This document shows, piece after piece, positions 57,795 to 64,000 of a stretch of 64,000 bases of DNA. The stretch covers positions 852,395 through 916,394 of the forward strand of contig NZ_RCCV01000003.1 in NCBI RefSeq assembly GCF_003664255.1. The letters are read 5' to 3'. The position numbers and the translations under genes are program-made. The notes under the pieces were generated by a model. It did not search any database. It saw nothing but the letters and a program-made list of their open reading frames with translations, and was not told the origin of the DNA. The DNA is from Micromonospora sp. M71_S20 (GTDB taxonomy: Bacteria > Actinomycetota > Actinomycetes > Mycobacteriales > Micromonosporaceae). Every line of letters begins with the position of its first letter. The first letter of the stretch is position 1.

Positions 57795-58331
57795 TCAGGC
57801 GGCTGTGGCGAGGGCGGTGAGGTGTGGGCGGTTGGGTGGTGACGGCATGGTGCAGTCGGTGCAGGTGCCGCCGTCCCAACGGTGTTTGCTGGCACCGTCG
57901 CCTGCCGGGCACGGCATGAGCTGTAGGTCGGCGAGGTGTGCGCGGTTCAGGCAGACGGGGCACAGGCCCCAGTTGGCGGTTGGTGCGCCGGAAATCGGGG
58001 TGTCGCAGTGGGTGCAGCAGCATCCGGCCTGCCGGAGGGCTTGACCGATGACGTCGGCTGCGGCGATCGCGCGGCGGGCATCGAGGGCGAGGCCCTTCCA
58101 CGCGGCGGTCTTTTGCACGCGCTGCCAGTCCTCGTCGGTCAGTGCGGGGCTGGGCAGGGTGGCGGGGTCGTCTGCCTGGGCGTGTAGGTACGCCTCGACC
58201 TCCGCGCGGCCGAACAGGGGGCCAGTCCACTGGAAGGTGCGGGCGAGTACGGATACGAGGTGTCGCGCGTCGGGCTCTGCGAGGTTTCGGGGCAGTGACA
58301 CGCCGTGAGGCAGCCCGATGAACATGGGCAT
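57795..58331 (-). CDS. hypothetical ICE protein with two zinc-ribbon-like motifs
   Basis: 178 residues from an ATG with GGAG upstream. The central region has CCCTHCDTPISG and CPVCLNRAHLADL, and the end has CPAGDGASKHRWDGGTCTDC. The two CxxC pairs with His nearby look like zinc-binding knuckles, so a nucleic-acid-related role is plausible. Family not recognised. A terminator separates it from the DUF932 gene upstream. Confidence 0.62.
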   Translation of the reverse strand: MPMFIGLPHGVSLPRNLAEPDARHLVSVLARTFQWTGPLFGRAEVEAYLHAQADDPATLPSPALTDEDWQRVQKTAAWKGLALDARRAIAAADVIGQALRQAGCCCTHCDTPISGAPTANWGLCPVCLNRAHLADLQLMPCPAGDGASKHRWDGGTCTDCTMPSPPNRPHLTALATAA

Positions 58332-58435
58332 GGGTGCTCCATCGGTGGGAGAAGATCGGCACGGGATGGCACGCGACAACCGAGCGTGCAAAGCGGGAAC
58401 ACCGGCGGAAGTTGCGGGTGCGGGCCGCTGGGGGT

Positions 58436-58460
58436 CGGGTGCCGCTGGCGGCGGCACCCG
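58436..58460. terminator. 10-pair hairpin after DUF932
   Basis: CGGGTGCCGC (58436-58445) pairs with GCGGCACCCG (58451-58460) around a 5-base loop, 8 bases after the DUF932 stop. Confidence 0.85.
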
Positions 58461-58468
58461 CCCAACGG

Positions 58469-59608
58469 TCAGAGCGTGGCAGCGATCTCCATGGCCCGGA
58501 TGCCGACGCTTTCCATGTCGAACGCGGCATCGGGGTCGCTGAGGGTCTGCGCGGCGCTGGTGACCGCGTGCAGCATGCCCCCGGCGGTTCGGTCCCCGCC
58601 GTCGATGAAGTGGTTGAGGATCAGGCGCTGCTGGTCCTCGGTGAAGCGAAGCCGCTGCCCGACGACGCGGATGGTGTGGTCGGGGTCCGCGATGCGCCGG
58701 CCCGCCTTCTCCTCGATCTCCTCGATCTTGCGGCGAACGTAGCGGACATCAAGGAAGCGGCGCACGGCGTCGCGGGCCTGCTTACCGATAAGGCTGAGAT
58801 TCGCCTCGTGGGTGTCGTTGCTCCACCGGATCGTTCCCTCGTCCATCTTCGCGCCCAGGTGAACCGCACGCAGGGCATCTTTGGTGACGGTCACGCCGTT
58901 GTCGCAGACCTGAACGACGATACGCGGGGTGATGGTCATCGCGCCGGCACCGGTCTCGCTGTTGGTGAAGACGAGCCCAGCGAAGACAGTCGGGTTGTCC
59001 GCCCCGGTCGCTCCGGTGAAAGGGCTGCGGTAGTTACGCAGCAGAGTCGGGGCGAGCGACTTGATCGCCTCGGAGTGGACCCGCACGACCATGCGCCGCT
59101 CGCTCAGGTCGCACGCGAGGTTCACCCGCAGCCCGGACTCACGGATGCCGGTCAGCGCGGACATCAACACGTCCAGGTGGTCGATGATCTTGTAGCCGTC
59201 GCTGAGGAAGGCGCGCAGGATGCCGCCGCCGTTGCCGTCGGACAGGCAGCGGGCGAGGTATCGCTTGCCGTGTTGGAGATCGAGCCAGCCGTTGACGTTG
59301 GTGTCGTAGAGGTGCAGGGCCTGGGCGCGGGTCTTGCGGAGGTAGGCGGTGGGGATGCCCAGCTTCTCGCCGAGTCCGGCGTCGCCGAGTTCGGTGGGCA
59401 GGTACAGCCCATCGGCGGAGGTGACCCCGGTGTCGGTGAGGACCGGCTCTGCCCCCGTGATGCGCAGGTGGCCGGCTTCGGCTCGCAGCATCCCGGTGCC
59501 GGCCACGATGTCGAGCTTGTGGCCCTGCTGCTGATTGAGGATGGCGGTCAGGTCCGCCAGGGAGGCGTGTCGGGCCGACAGGGGGATGGTGCTGATCGTG
59601 TCGCTCAC
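58469..59608 (-). CDS. DUF932 family protein
   Basis: 379 residues. The pattern RAFLSDGYKIIDHLDVLMSAL and the following RVVRVHSEAI-like region are typical of DUF932/phage-plasmid-like proteins; the C-terminal third contains a helical AADPDHTIRVVGQRLRF stretch. DUF932 genes are frequent in conjugative leading regions and plasmids, with no firmly known function. GTG 59608 is chosen because AAGGAAG lies 5 bases upstream and the distance to the -10 of leader D matches copies A-C; ATG 59644 is in frame but has no ribosome site. Confidence 0.85.
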   Translation of the reverse strand: MSDTISTIPLSARHASLADLTAILNQQQGHKLDIVAGTGMLRAEAGHLRITGAEPVLTDTGVTSADGLYLPTELGDAGLGEKLGIPTAYLRKTRAQALHLYDTNVNGWLDLQHGKRYLARCLSDGNGGGILRAFLSDGYKIIDHLDVLMSALTGIRESGLRVNLACDLSERRMVVRVHSEAIKSLAPTLLRNYRSPFTGATGADNPTVFAGLVFTNSETGAGAMTITPRIVVQVCDNGVTVTKDALRAVHLGAKMDEGTIRWSNDTHEANLSLIGKQARDAVRRFLDVRYVRRKIEEIEEKAGRRIADPDHTIRVVGQRLRFTEDQQRLILNHFIDGGDRTAGGMLHAVTSAAQTLSDPDAAFDMESVGIRAMEIAATL

Positions 59609-59644
59609 GGCACTTCCTTCGGTGAGGTTGGAATTGTTGGTCAT

Positions 59645-59680
59645 TCGGTCGGGGGTTGCCGCCCCTCCCTCATGTATATA
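59645..59680 (-). promoter_or_regulatory. leader element copy D
   Basis: On the minus strand: TATATAC (59680-59674), then GGGAGGGGCGGCAACCCCC (core GGCAACC), in which GGGG/CCCC close the loop GCGGCAA. The start codon at 59608 is about 67 bases downstream of the box. Promoter words differ from copies A-C, and the long outer stem is not clear. Confidence 0.55.
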
Positions 59681-60181
59681 AGGATACATGGGTTCTGTCT
59701 CCATGTCCACTTGAATCGCGCTCTCTTTGAAAGTTATGAGCGGGCTTTATGTCATTCGCCGGCTTGGTTTGGGGGCGATGGCTGATAGGAGAGTGCGGGG
59801 CGTATCTCGGTGGGGAGTGAGGGCTTTGGGGCGTGACATGGCACCAAGTCGGCTTTCGTGTTACGGCCCGAATCGGCTCGGTCGCTGCCACCGTGGCGCA
59901 GTTGACCTCACCTCAACCGCATCGGTGCAGTTAGGAGCAACGCCGGACCGGACACGACGAGCGCCGCCTCCTCCGCCGGTGATGGTTCTTGACCTCACCC
60001 CGACAAGATATCCGTCGGCGCAGCGGTTCACTGGGTCGATCACGACGGACGCCGTCGCCATGCTTGAAGCGCGAAAAGCCAACTAAAGGCGGTGCTGGGC
60101 GGCGAGACGCTGATCGAGTCGGAGGCTGTTGGGTGTAGGTCGGTTCAGTGAGTTAAGGTAGGCGCCGGCGTGCTGTCCAAC
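59681..60181. other. 500-base region without a supported gene
   Basis: A forward frame from 59727 to 60086 (119 codons) exists but lacks a ribosome site and recognisable motif, and its composition changes halfway, so it is not annotated as a gene. The region has lower coding character than elsewhere and would contain the DUF932 promoter at its left edge. Confidence 0.4.
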
Positions 60182-60691
60182 TTACTCGGTCGGCCTATCT
60201 GGGTCCTGGACACTCCCGCCCCTGACGTTGATCCACTCCTGTATCCGACGGCGCTTCCAGTAGCGAGTCATGCCGCCCGTAGGTGCCGGTTCTTCGAGAT
60301 CGAACAAGGGCAGGTAGCCGTCTTCGTGGCGTTTCCATGCCGCCTTGCTGCGGCCGGCGTAAAAGTCCCATGCGCCTTGACTGATATCGAGGATCTTCCG
60401 AAACTCGGCGGCAGGCAGCAGTTCCTCAGGATCGCCAACAAGATTGACCTGATGAACGCGTGCTCTGGCGGACTCGACGATCTGTGGCAGCAGGATGTCC
60501 CGGACGCGCTTCAACTCGTCGATGGGAAACCAGGACTTCTTGTCTTGCTTGACTGGCGCGGGCCAACCGGAGCCCTGCTCGCGTTGCTTGGGTGAGGTCT
60601 TGAGTCGGACCGTCGCCTCGGAACGACATGTGAACTCAGCCGCCCCGGCGATGTCGGTGTGCGGCTGACCACCGATGTTCCGGATCTCCAT
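60182..60691 (-). CDS. helix-turn-helix DNA-binding protein, excisionase-like
   Basis: 169 residues starting MEIRNIGGQPHTDI. It has two poised helix-turn-helix-like units: AAEFTCRSEATVRLKTSP and AAEFRKILDISQGAWDFYAGR, each followed by a basic wing (RYWKRRRIQEWI). The layout resembles the tandem HTH protein at 53580 and could bind a repeated site. Excision or replication control is a guess. It is the last leftward gene before the IS relic. Confidence 0.68.
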   Translation of the reverse strand: MEIRNIGGQPHTDIAGAAEFTCRSEATVRLKTSPKQREQGSGWPAPVKQDKKSWFPIDELKRVRDILLPQIVESARARVHQVNLVGDPEELLPAAEFRKILDISQGAWDFYAGRSKAAWKRHEDGYLPLFDLEEPAPTGGMTRYWKRRRIQEWINVRGGSVQDPDRPTE

Positions 60692-60846
60692 GCTGCCCCT
60701 GCCCGCGACTGTCCAGCGGTGGAAACGACCGGGGGACTTCATCCGCTCGCGCGGACGAAGTGGCAACCCCCCGGCCGCCTGAAACAACCAACAACCCAGC
60801 CTCACACCGCAAACGCCGTGAACGTGAGGCCGAAGAGCTTCTGATG

Positions 60847-61378
60847 CTAGCAGTCGGAGCTCGGGCGGTAGAACAGCAGCCGGCCGAGCGGATCACAAAT
60901 CACCAGGGCCTTCATCGTGTTCAACCCGGCCTTGCCGGACACAAACCGGTCCCGCCCGCTCCGCCCCGCGATCGGCCGACGTGCCCGAACCTCGGTGGCG
61001 CCCATCAACGCCTGCGGGTGGTACCCGAGGTGCGCCACCACGTCGGACAGGGTTCCGAAGCCGGACGCCGTCGTGCACCCGGCAGCCACGCTCGGCCAGC
61101 AGCGGCCTGACCTCGGCGATGCTGCGGCTGATCGTCGAGCGGTGGACACCGAACCAGGCGGCGACGACATCGTGCGTCAGCCCGTGCCGCAGGTGCACCA
61201 GCGTGGCCAGCAGCCGATCAACGAACCCGAACCGATGCTTGGCTCCCGCTCCGATCCGGCGACCGCGTGTCCGCGAGGCGAGCCGGTCATGGTGCTGTGT
61301 CCGCCGCTGCGGCCCCAGCTCGCTGACCAGGCCCTCAATCACCGAGCGGGACAGGCCCGTCAACCGACGATTCGTCAT
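60847..61378 (-). pseudogene. IS5-type (IS112-like) transposase, frameshifted and truncated
   Basis: The N-terminal part (TNRRLTGLSRSVIEGLVSELG, HRFGFVDRLLATLVHLRHGLTHDVVA and VHRSTISRSIAEVRPLLAERG) reads in one frame; after GCRVHDGVRLR the match continues in another frame (TLSDVVAHLGYHPQALMGA, TEVRARRPIAGRSGR, FVSGKAGLNTMKALVI, with the Asp-Gly-Thr-Glu/catalytic region partly visible). It stops at 60847 well before the transposase C-terminus. So it is broken by a frameshift and loss of the 3' end. No inverted repeats recognised. Confidence 0.78.
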
Positions 61379-61449
61379 GATCGCAGCACCCACCACGGCA
61401 CGAACAACGATCATCGATACTCAAGGATTCGCAACCTCGCACGAGATCG

Positions 61450-62619
61450 TTAGTGGTGCGCGGCGACCCGAAGAATCTCGGTTACGACTCGGACGGCGGC
61501 ATCTGGTCGGCCGTGTGCCGCGGCGGCTTGGGACATCGTGGTTCGGAGGCGGGAGTCGGTCAGTAGGTTCGTGGTGACGGCGCGGAGTTGGTGGGGGGTG
61601 GCTTGGTCGCCGTCGAGCATGACGGCGGCGCCTTCCTTTGCGAGGTGCCGGGCGGTGATGCGCTGCTCGTCCCCGGCGGACACCGGGTATGGGACAAGGA
61701 CGGATGCCTTGCCGAGTGCGGTCAGTTCGGCGACCGTGCCGGCCCCGCTGCGGGCGACGACGACGGCGGCTGCGGCGAGCAGGTCGGGCATCTCGTCGTG
61801 TATGAAGTCGACGACGCGGTAGCGGGGTGCGAGCTGCGGGGGTAGATCATCCGCGACCTGTTGCATTTCGGCGTAATTGAGGCTGCCGCACTGGTGGACG
61901 ATTTGGCAGTGGGGCAGAAGGTCCCGTAGGGCGCCGGCGAGCATTCGGTTGATCTGTTGGGCGCCGGAGGCTCCGCCGGTGACGAGTACGAGCGGTAGGG
62001 CGGGGTCGAGGCCGTACGCGGTGAGGCCTCTCGTGGGATCTCCTTGCAGAACTGCGGGCCGCACGGGGTTGCCGGTGACGACTGCGCGGCGGCGGGCCCG
62101 GGGCGGCAGGTGGTCGAGGGATGCCTGGTGGCTGAGCAGGATGCGGGTGGCTACGCGCGCGAGGATGCGGTTGGCCAGGCCGAGGGTGAGCGTTTGTTCG
62201 TGGAGCAGGTACGGGACGCGGAACAGGCGGGCGGCGAGGCCGATGGGGACGGAGACGTATCCGCCGGTGCTGAGTACGACTGCGGGCCGGGTGCGGGCGA
62301 CCGTGAGGGCTGCTTGGGCGATTCCCAAAGGGATGCGGAAGGCGTCGGCGATGTTGCGGGCCAGCTCGCGTGGGTTGGGGGAGCGGCGGAGTTTGCCAGT
62401 GGTGATCGCTTTGAACGGAATTCGGTTGCGCTCGGCGATCTTGGCTTCGAGCCCGTCGGCAACGCCGACCCAGAGCAGCTCGGGCGTGGTGCCAGCTTCG
62501 GCCATTCGCGACTGGAGGGTGGTGATGGTGGTTAGGGCTGGATAGGTGTGTCCGCCGGTGCCGCCGCCGGTGACGATCATGCGGAGTTGGCGGAGGTGCT
62601 GGGCGCTGTAGAGGGCCAT
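61450..62619 (-). CDS. MurG-like UDP-GlcNAc glycosyltransferase, extra copy
   Basis: 389 residues. MIVTGGGTGGHTYPALT (after 13 extra residues) is the GT-B donor/acceptor loop of MurG, and VVLSTGGYVSVPIGLAARLF, LHEQTLTLGLANRILA and VARSGAGTVAEL match the other MurG signatures. MurG normally makes lipid II inside the division-cell-wall cluster; here it sits with no mur genes, beside a tyrosine phosphatase. It may modify a different lipid-linked precursor, decorate a glycopeptide-like metabolite, or give immunity. ATG 62619 has weak ribosome pairing. Confidence 0.88.
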   Translation of the reverse strand: MALYSAQHLRQLRMIVTGGGTGGHTYPALTTITTLQSRMAEAGTTPELLWVGVADGLEAKIAERNRIPFKAITTGKLRRSPNPRELARNIADAFRIPLGIAQAALTVARTRPAVVLSTGGYVSVPIGLAARLFRVPYLLHEQTLTLGLANRILARVATRILLSHQASLDHLPPRARRRAVVTGNPVRPAVLQGDPTRGLTAYGLDPALPLVLVTGGASGAQQINRMLAGALRDLLPHCQIVHQCGSLNYAEMQQVADDLPPQLAPRYRVVDFIHDEMPDLLAAAAVVVARSGAGTVAELTALGKASVLVPYPVSAGDEQRITARHLAKEGAAVMLDGDQATPHQLRAVTTNLLTDSRLRTTMSQAAAAHGRPDAAVRVVTEILRVAAHH

Positions 62620-62705
62620 GCGTTACCACTTCGGGTGGTGGGTGCCGGACGGGTCGAGGCAGTTTAGCCGCTCTTTCGGCACCGATTTCGCCCGATCTCG
62701 GGTTG

Positions 62706-63146
62706 CTATGCGAGGTGTTGGTCGGCCCCTTGGTCGATCAGCTGGGCGCACGCGGTGAAGTCGGCGGCGGTCTTCTCCCACGGGTCGGGTACGTCGGCGT
62801 CGGGGAGATAGAGGCGCAGCTTGAGCTGGTCGTCGGGATGGGCTTGCTCTCGCAGGCGCGTGAGGATCGACTGGTCCATTGCGAGGATGGTGTCGGCCCA
62901 GTGCAGCATCGCCGCGGTGAGTTGAACGCCGCGGTGGTCGGTGAGGTCGTAGCCGAGCGCCGTGGCGGCCTCGATCATCAGGGGGTGTGCGGGTTGGTCG
63001 ACGAGGCGGCCGGCGTGCAGGGCTGCCGAGCGAACGACGACGGCATCCCCGCCGCGTGTTGCGAGGATCGCTGCGGCGAGGGGACTTCGACAGTGATTGC
63101 CGAGGCAGACGACCAAGATTCGATGAGCTGGTGATGCTGGCGGCAT
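62706..63146 (-). CDS. low-molecular-weight protein tyrosine phosphatase
   Basis: 146 residues. The P-loop CLGNHCRS (residues about 14-21, CX5RS) begins the protein and the general-acid Asp is in DADVPDPW near residue 116-121. This family dephosphorylates Tyr in polysaccharide-assembly kinases and arsenate-reductase-like proteins. Its placement 86 bases upstream of a MurG-like gene in the same direction suggests regulation of an envelope or polysaccharide pathway. No cognate kinase is in the window. A TATAAC box at 63193-63198 could be its -10. Confidence 0.9.
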   Translation of the reverse strand: MPPASPAHRILVVCLGNHCRSPLAAAILATRGGDAVVVRSAALHAGRLVDQPAHPLMIEAATALGYDLTDHRGVQLTAAMLHWADTILAMDQSILTRLREQAHPDDQLKLRLYLPDADVPDPWEKTAADFTACAQLIDQGADQHLA

Positions 63147-63192
63147 CGCGGTTGCTCCGTTCGACGGTTGCTGGGGGCGGGCCGGGCGGGTC

Positions 63193-63198
63193 GTTATA
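63193..63198 (-). promoter_or_regulatory. candidate -10 box, TATAAC
   Basis: Minus-strand TATAAC about 47 bases upstream of the phosphatase start, in the only AT-rich patch of the intergenic region. No matching -35 is visible. Confidence 0.35.
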
Positions 63199-63340
63199 TG
63201 AGGCCGGGCAGTGAGCTGTTCCGAGGGCCGCTACGACTGCACCAATGCGATCGGTGCTCAGTGTCCGACCCTTGCGCATTCTGGTTCGCGGGCCGCCGTC
63301 ACGATGTGCACCCGTACGTGGCCGGCTTGACGGTATGCGG

Positions 63341-63384
63341 GCCCGGCTCGCTGTGTGCCGCGTCCTCGGTTCAGCGAGCCGGGC
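63341..63384. terminator. 13-pair hairpin terminator
   Basis: GCCCGGCTCGCTG (63341-63353) pairs perfectly with CAGCGAGCCGGGC (63372-63384) around an 18-base loop, directly after the stop of the partial gene at 63391. Confidence 0.85.
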
Positions 63385-63390
63385 AAGAGG

Positions 63391-64000
63391 TCAAAGACTG
63401 TCGAGGTAGCGGCGTAGCCGCTCGGCGAGCTTGCGGGGCGGGTAGGGGTTCTTGAGCGGCCGGTAGCCCTCGCCGTGGCGTGGTTTCTCGGTGTAGACAT
63501 CCGACCCGTCGCGCTGCCAGCTGCCGATGATCACCAGCGTGCTGACCGGCCGCTGGGTTTTGACCGGTGCCACGCGATGGAGTTCAGTCAGGTCGAAGGT
63601 GTAGTACGTGTTCTCGGCGAAGGTGGCGTTCAGGACCGGGGCGAGCTTGACGGTGGTCACGGCGCTGTTGTCGTACGCGAAGCTGCCGCCGAGCTGCCAC
63701 GGGTAGTGCAGATACGGCGAGCCCTCGTCCGACTGCCGATAGGTCTGAAAGTTCAGTGCACCGGACAGGAGGCGGGAGCCGAAGCTCCAGGCGTGGTTGT
63801 GGATGTCTTCGGTAAGCAGCGGTGCCTCCGGCCACCACACGTGCAGTCGGACGCGGTGGCTCGGGTGGCTGTTCTCCAAGGGGATGGAGTCGAAGCCGTT
63901 AGGGTGCGCGAAGGATTGGTGGGCGATCTCCGCCAGGTGGTCCTCGTCGTTGAGGATCTGCTGGATGGTGTCCACGGCCCAGGACGGCAGGCCGGGGTCG
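63391..64000 (-). CDS. cupin-like conserved protein, partial
   Basis: The frame is open to the right edge, so the N-terminus lies outside the window; an internal GTG at 63975 gives 194 residues but is probably not the true start, as the frame upstream (DPGLPSWA) is open. The segment VWWPEAPLLTEDIHNHAWSFGSRLLSGAL has the HxH pair of a cupin-type metal site, and a later His is in TELHRVAP. This resembles cysteine-dioxygenase-like cupins of unknown substrate. It precedes the phosphatase and MurG-like genes in the same direction. Confidence 0.72.
   Translation of the reverse strand, partial: DPGLPSWAVDTIQQILNDEDHLAEIAHQSFAHPNGFDSIPLENSHPSHRVRLHVWWPEAPLLTEDIHNHAWSFGSRLLSGALNFQTYRQSDEGSPYLHYPWQLGGSFAYDNSAVTTVKLAPVLNATFAENTYYTFDLTELHRVAPVKTQRPVSTLVIIGSWQRDGSDVYTEKPRHGEGYRPLKNPYPPRKLAERLRRYLDSL

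Noticed and set aside
59727..60086. 119-codon forward frame beside leader D
   Set aside because: No ribosome site, no motif and abrupt composition change; likely a chance frame in the noncoding region.

Overview
The window is high-GC DNA from an actinomycete. Micromonosporaceae is the best guess, from the very high G+C, GTG starts, dense ATGA/GTGA gene overlaps and families such as DUF5954, Lsr2, SCO6880-type and PadR/permease pairs. That is an inference from gene content, not a phylogenetic result. A mostly chromosomal left part (1-18.7 kb) joins a large integrative and conjugative element (ICE) that starts immediately downstream of a tRNA-Leu(GAG) gene at 18718-18801. I did not find the far attachment site, so the element may extend to or past the right edge.

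Chromosomal part: the 3' part of a NarL-type response regulator, an F420/flavin-type LLM oxidoreductase overlapping an SDR dehydrogenase, a PadR regulator coupled to a membrane protein, a 62-residue orphan peptide, a substrate-binding/VWA lipoprotein-like protein, a DUF2855 protein, and a leftward cluster (18.5 to 8.0 kb) of TPR/Pro-rich/FN3 protein, FN3 protein, MoxR AAA ATPase, DUF58 protein and a TgpA-like transglutaminase-fold membrane protein.

ICE front and transfer module (18.8-34.1 kb): an AbrB-like protein coupled to a tyrosine integrase, a small winged-helix protein, an XRE repressor, then a rightward operon of tightly spaced genes: ParA/MinD-like ATPase, VirB2-like two-helix protein, VirB8/TcpC-like protein, VirB6/TrbL-like protein, SCO6880-type protein, VirB4-like ATPase, VirD4/TraG-like coupling protein, three small conserved proteins, a lipoprotein and a lysozyme-like plus M23 cell-wall hydrolase. 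Two operators of form AGTTGG-N7-CCAACT lie between the XRE gene and this operon, so one repressor probably controls itself and transfer.

Cargo and relaxase (34.1-48.3 kb): MarR regulator, truncated APC permease, MFS exporter, a large membrane protein, an Lsr2 nucleoid protein, several unknowns including a Cys-His-Asp protein, DUF5954, a DUF3800-like protein coupled to a 1420-residue TrwC/TraA-type relaxase-helicase, and a likely oriT region.

Probable leading region (48.3-60.7 kb): small, mostly leftward genes separated by strong hairpin terminators. They include ParB-like proteins, a GGDEF protein, zinc-knuckle proteins, a tandem helix-turn-helix protein, a deleted PAPS-reductase-like gene and a DUF932 protein. 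At least three, and arguably five, of them share a leader of a TATAGT-type -10 box followed by a short hairpin with a conserved GGC(G)AAC loop. This family of repeated leaders is the most novel signal in the window. The right end (60.8-64 kb) has a broken IS5-type transposase, a second MurG-like glycosyltransferase, a low-molecular-weight tyrosine phosphatase and a partial cupin-like gene.
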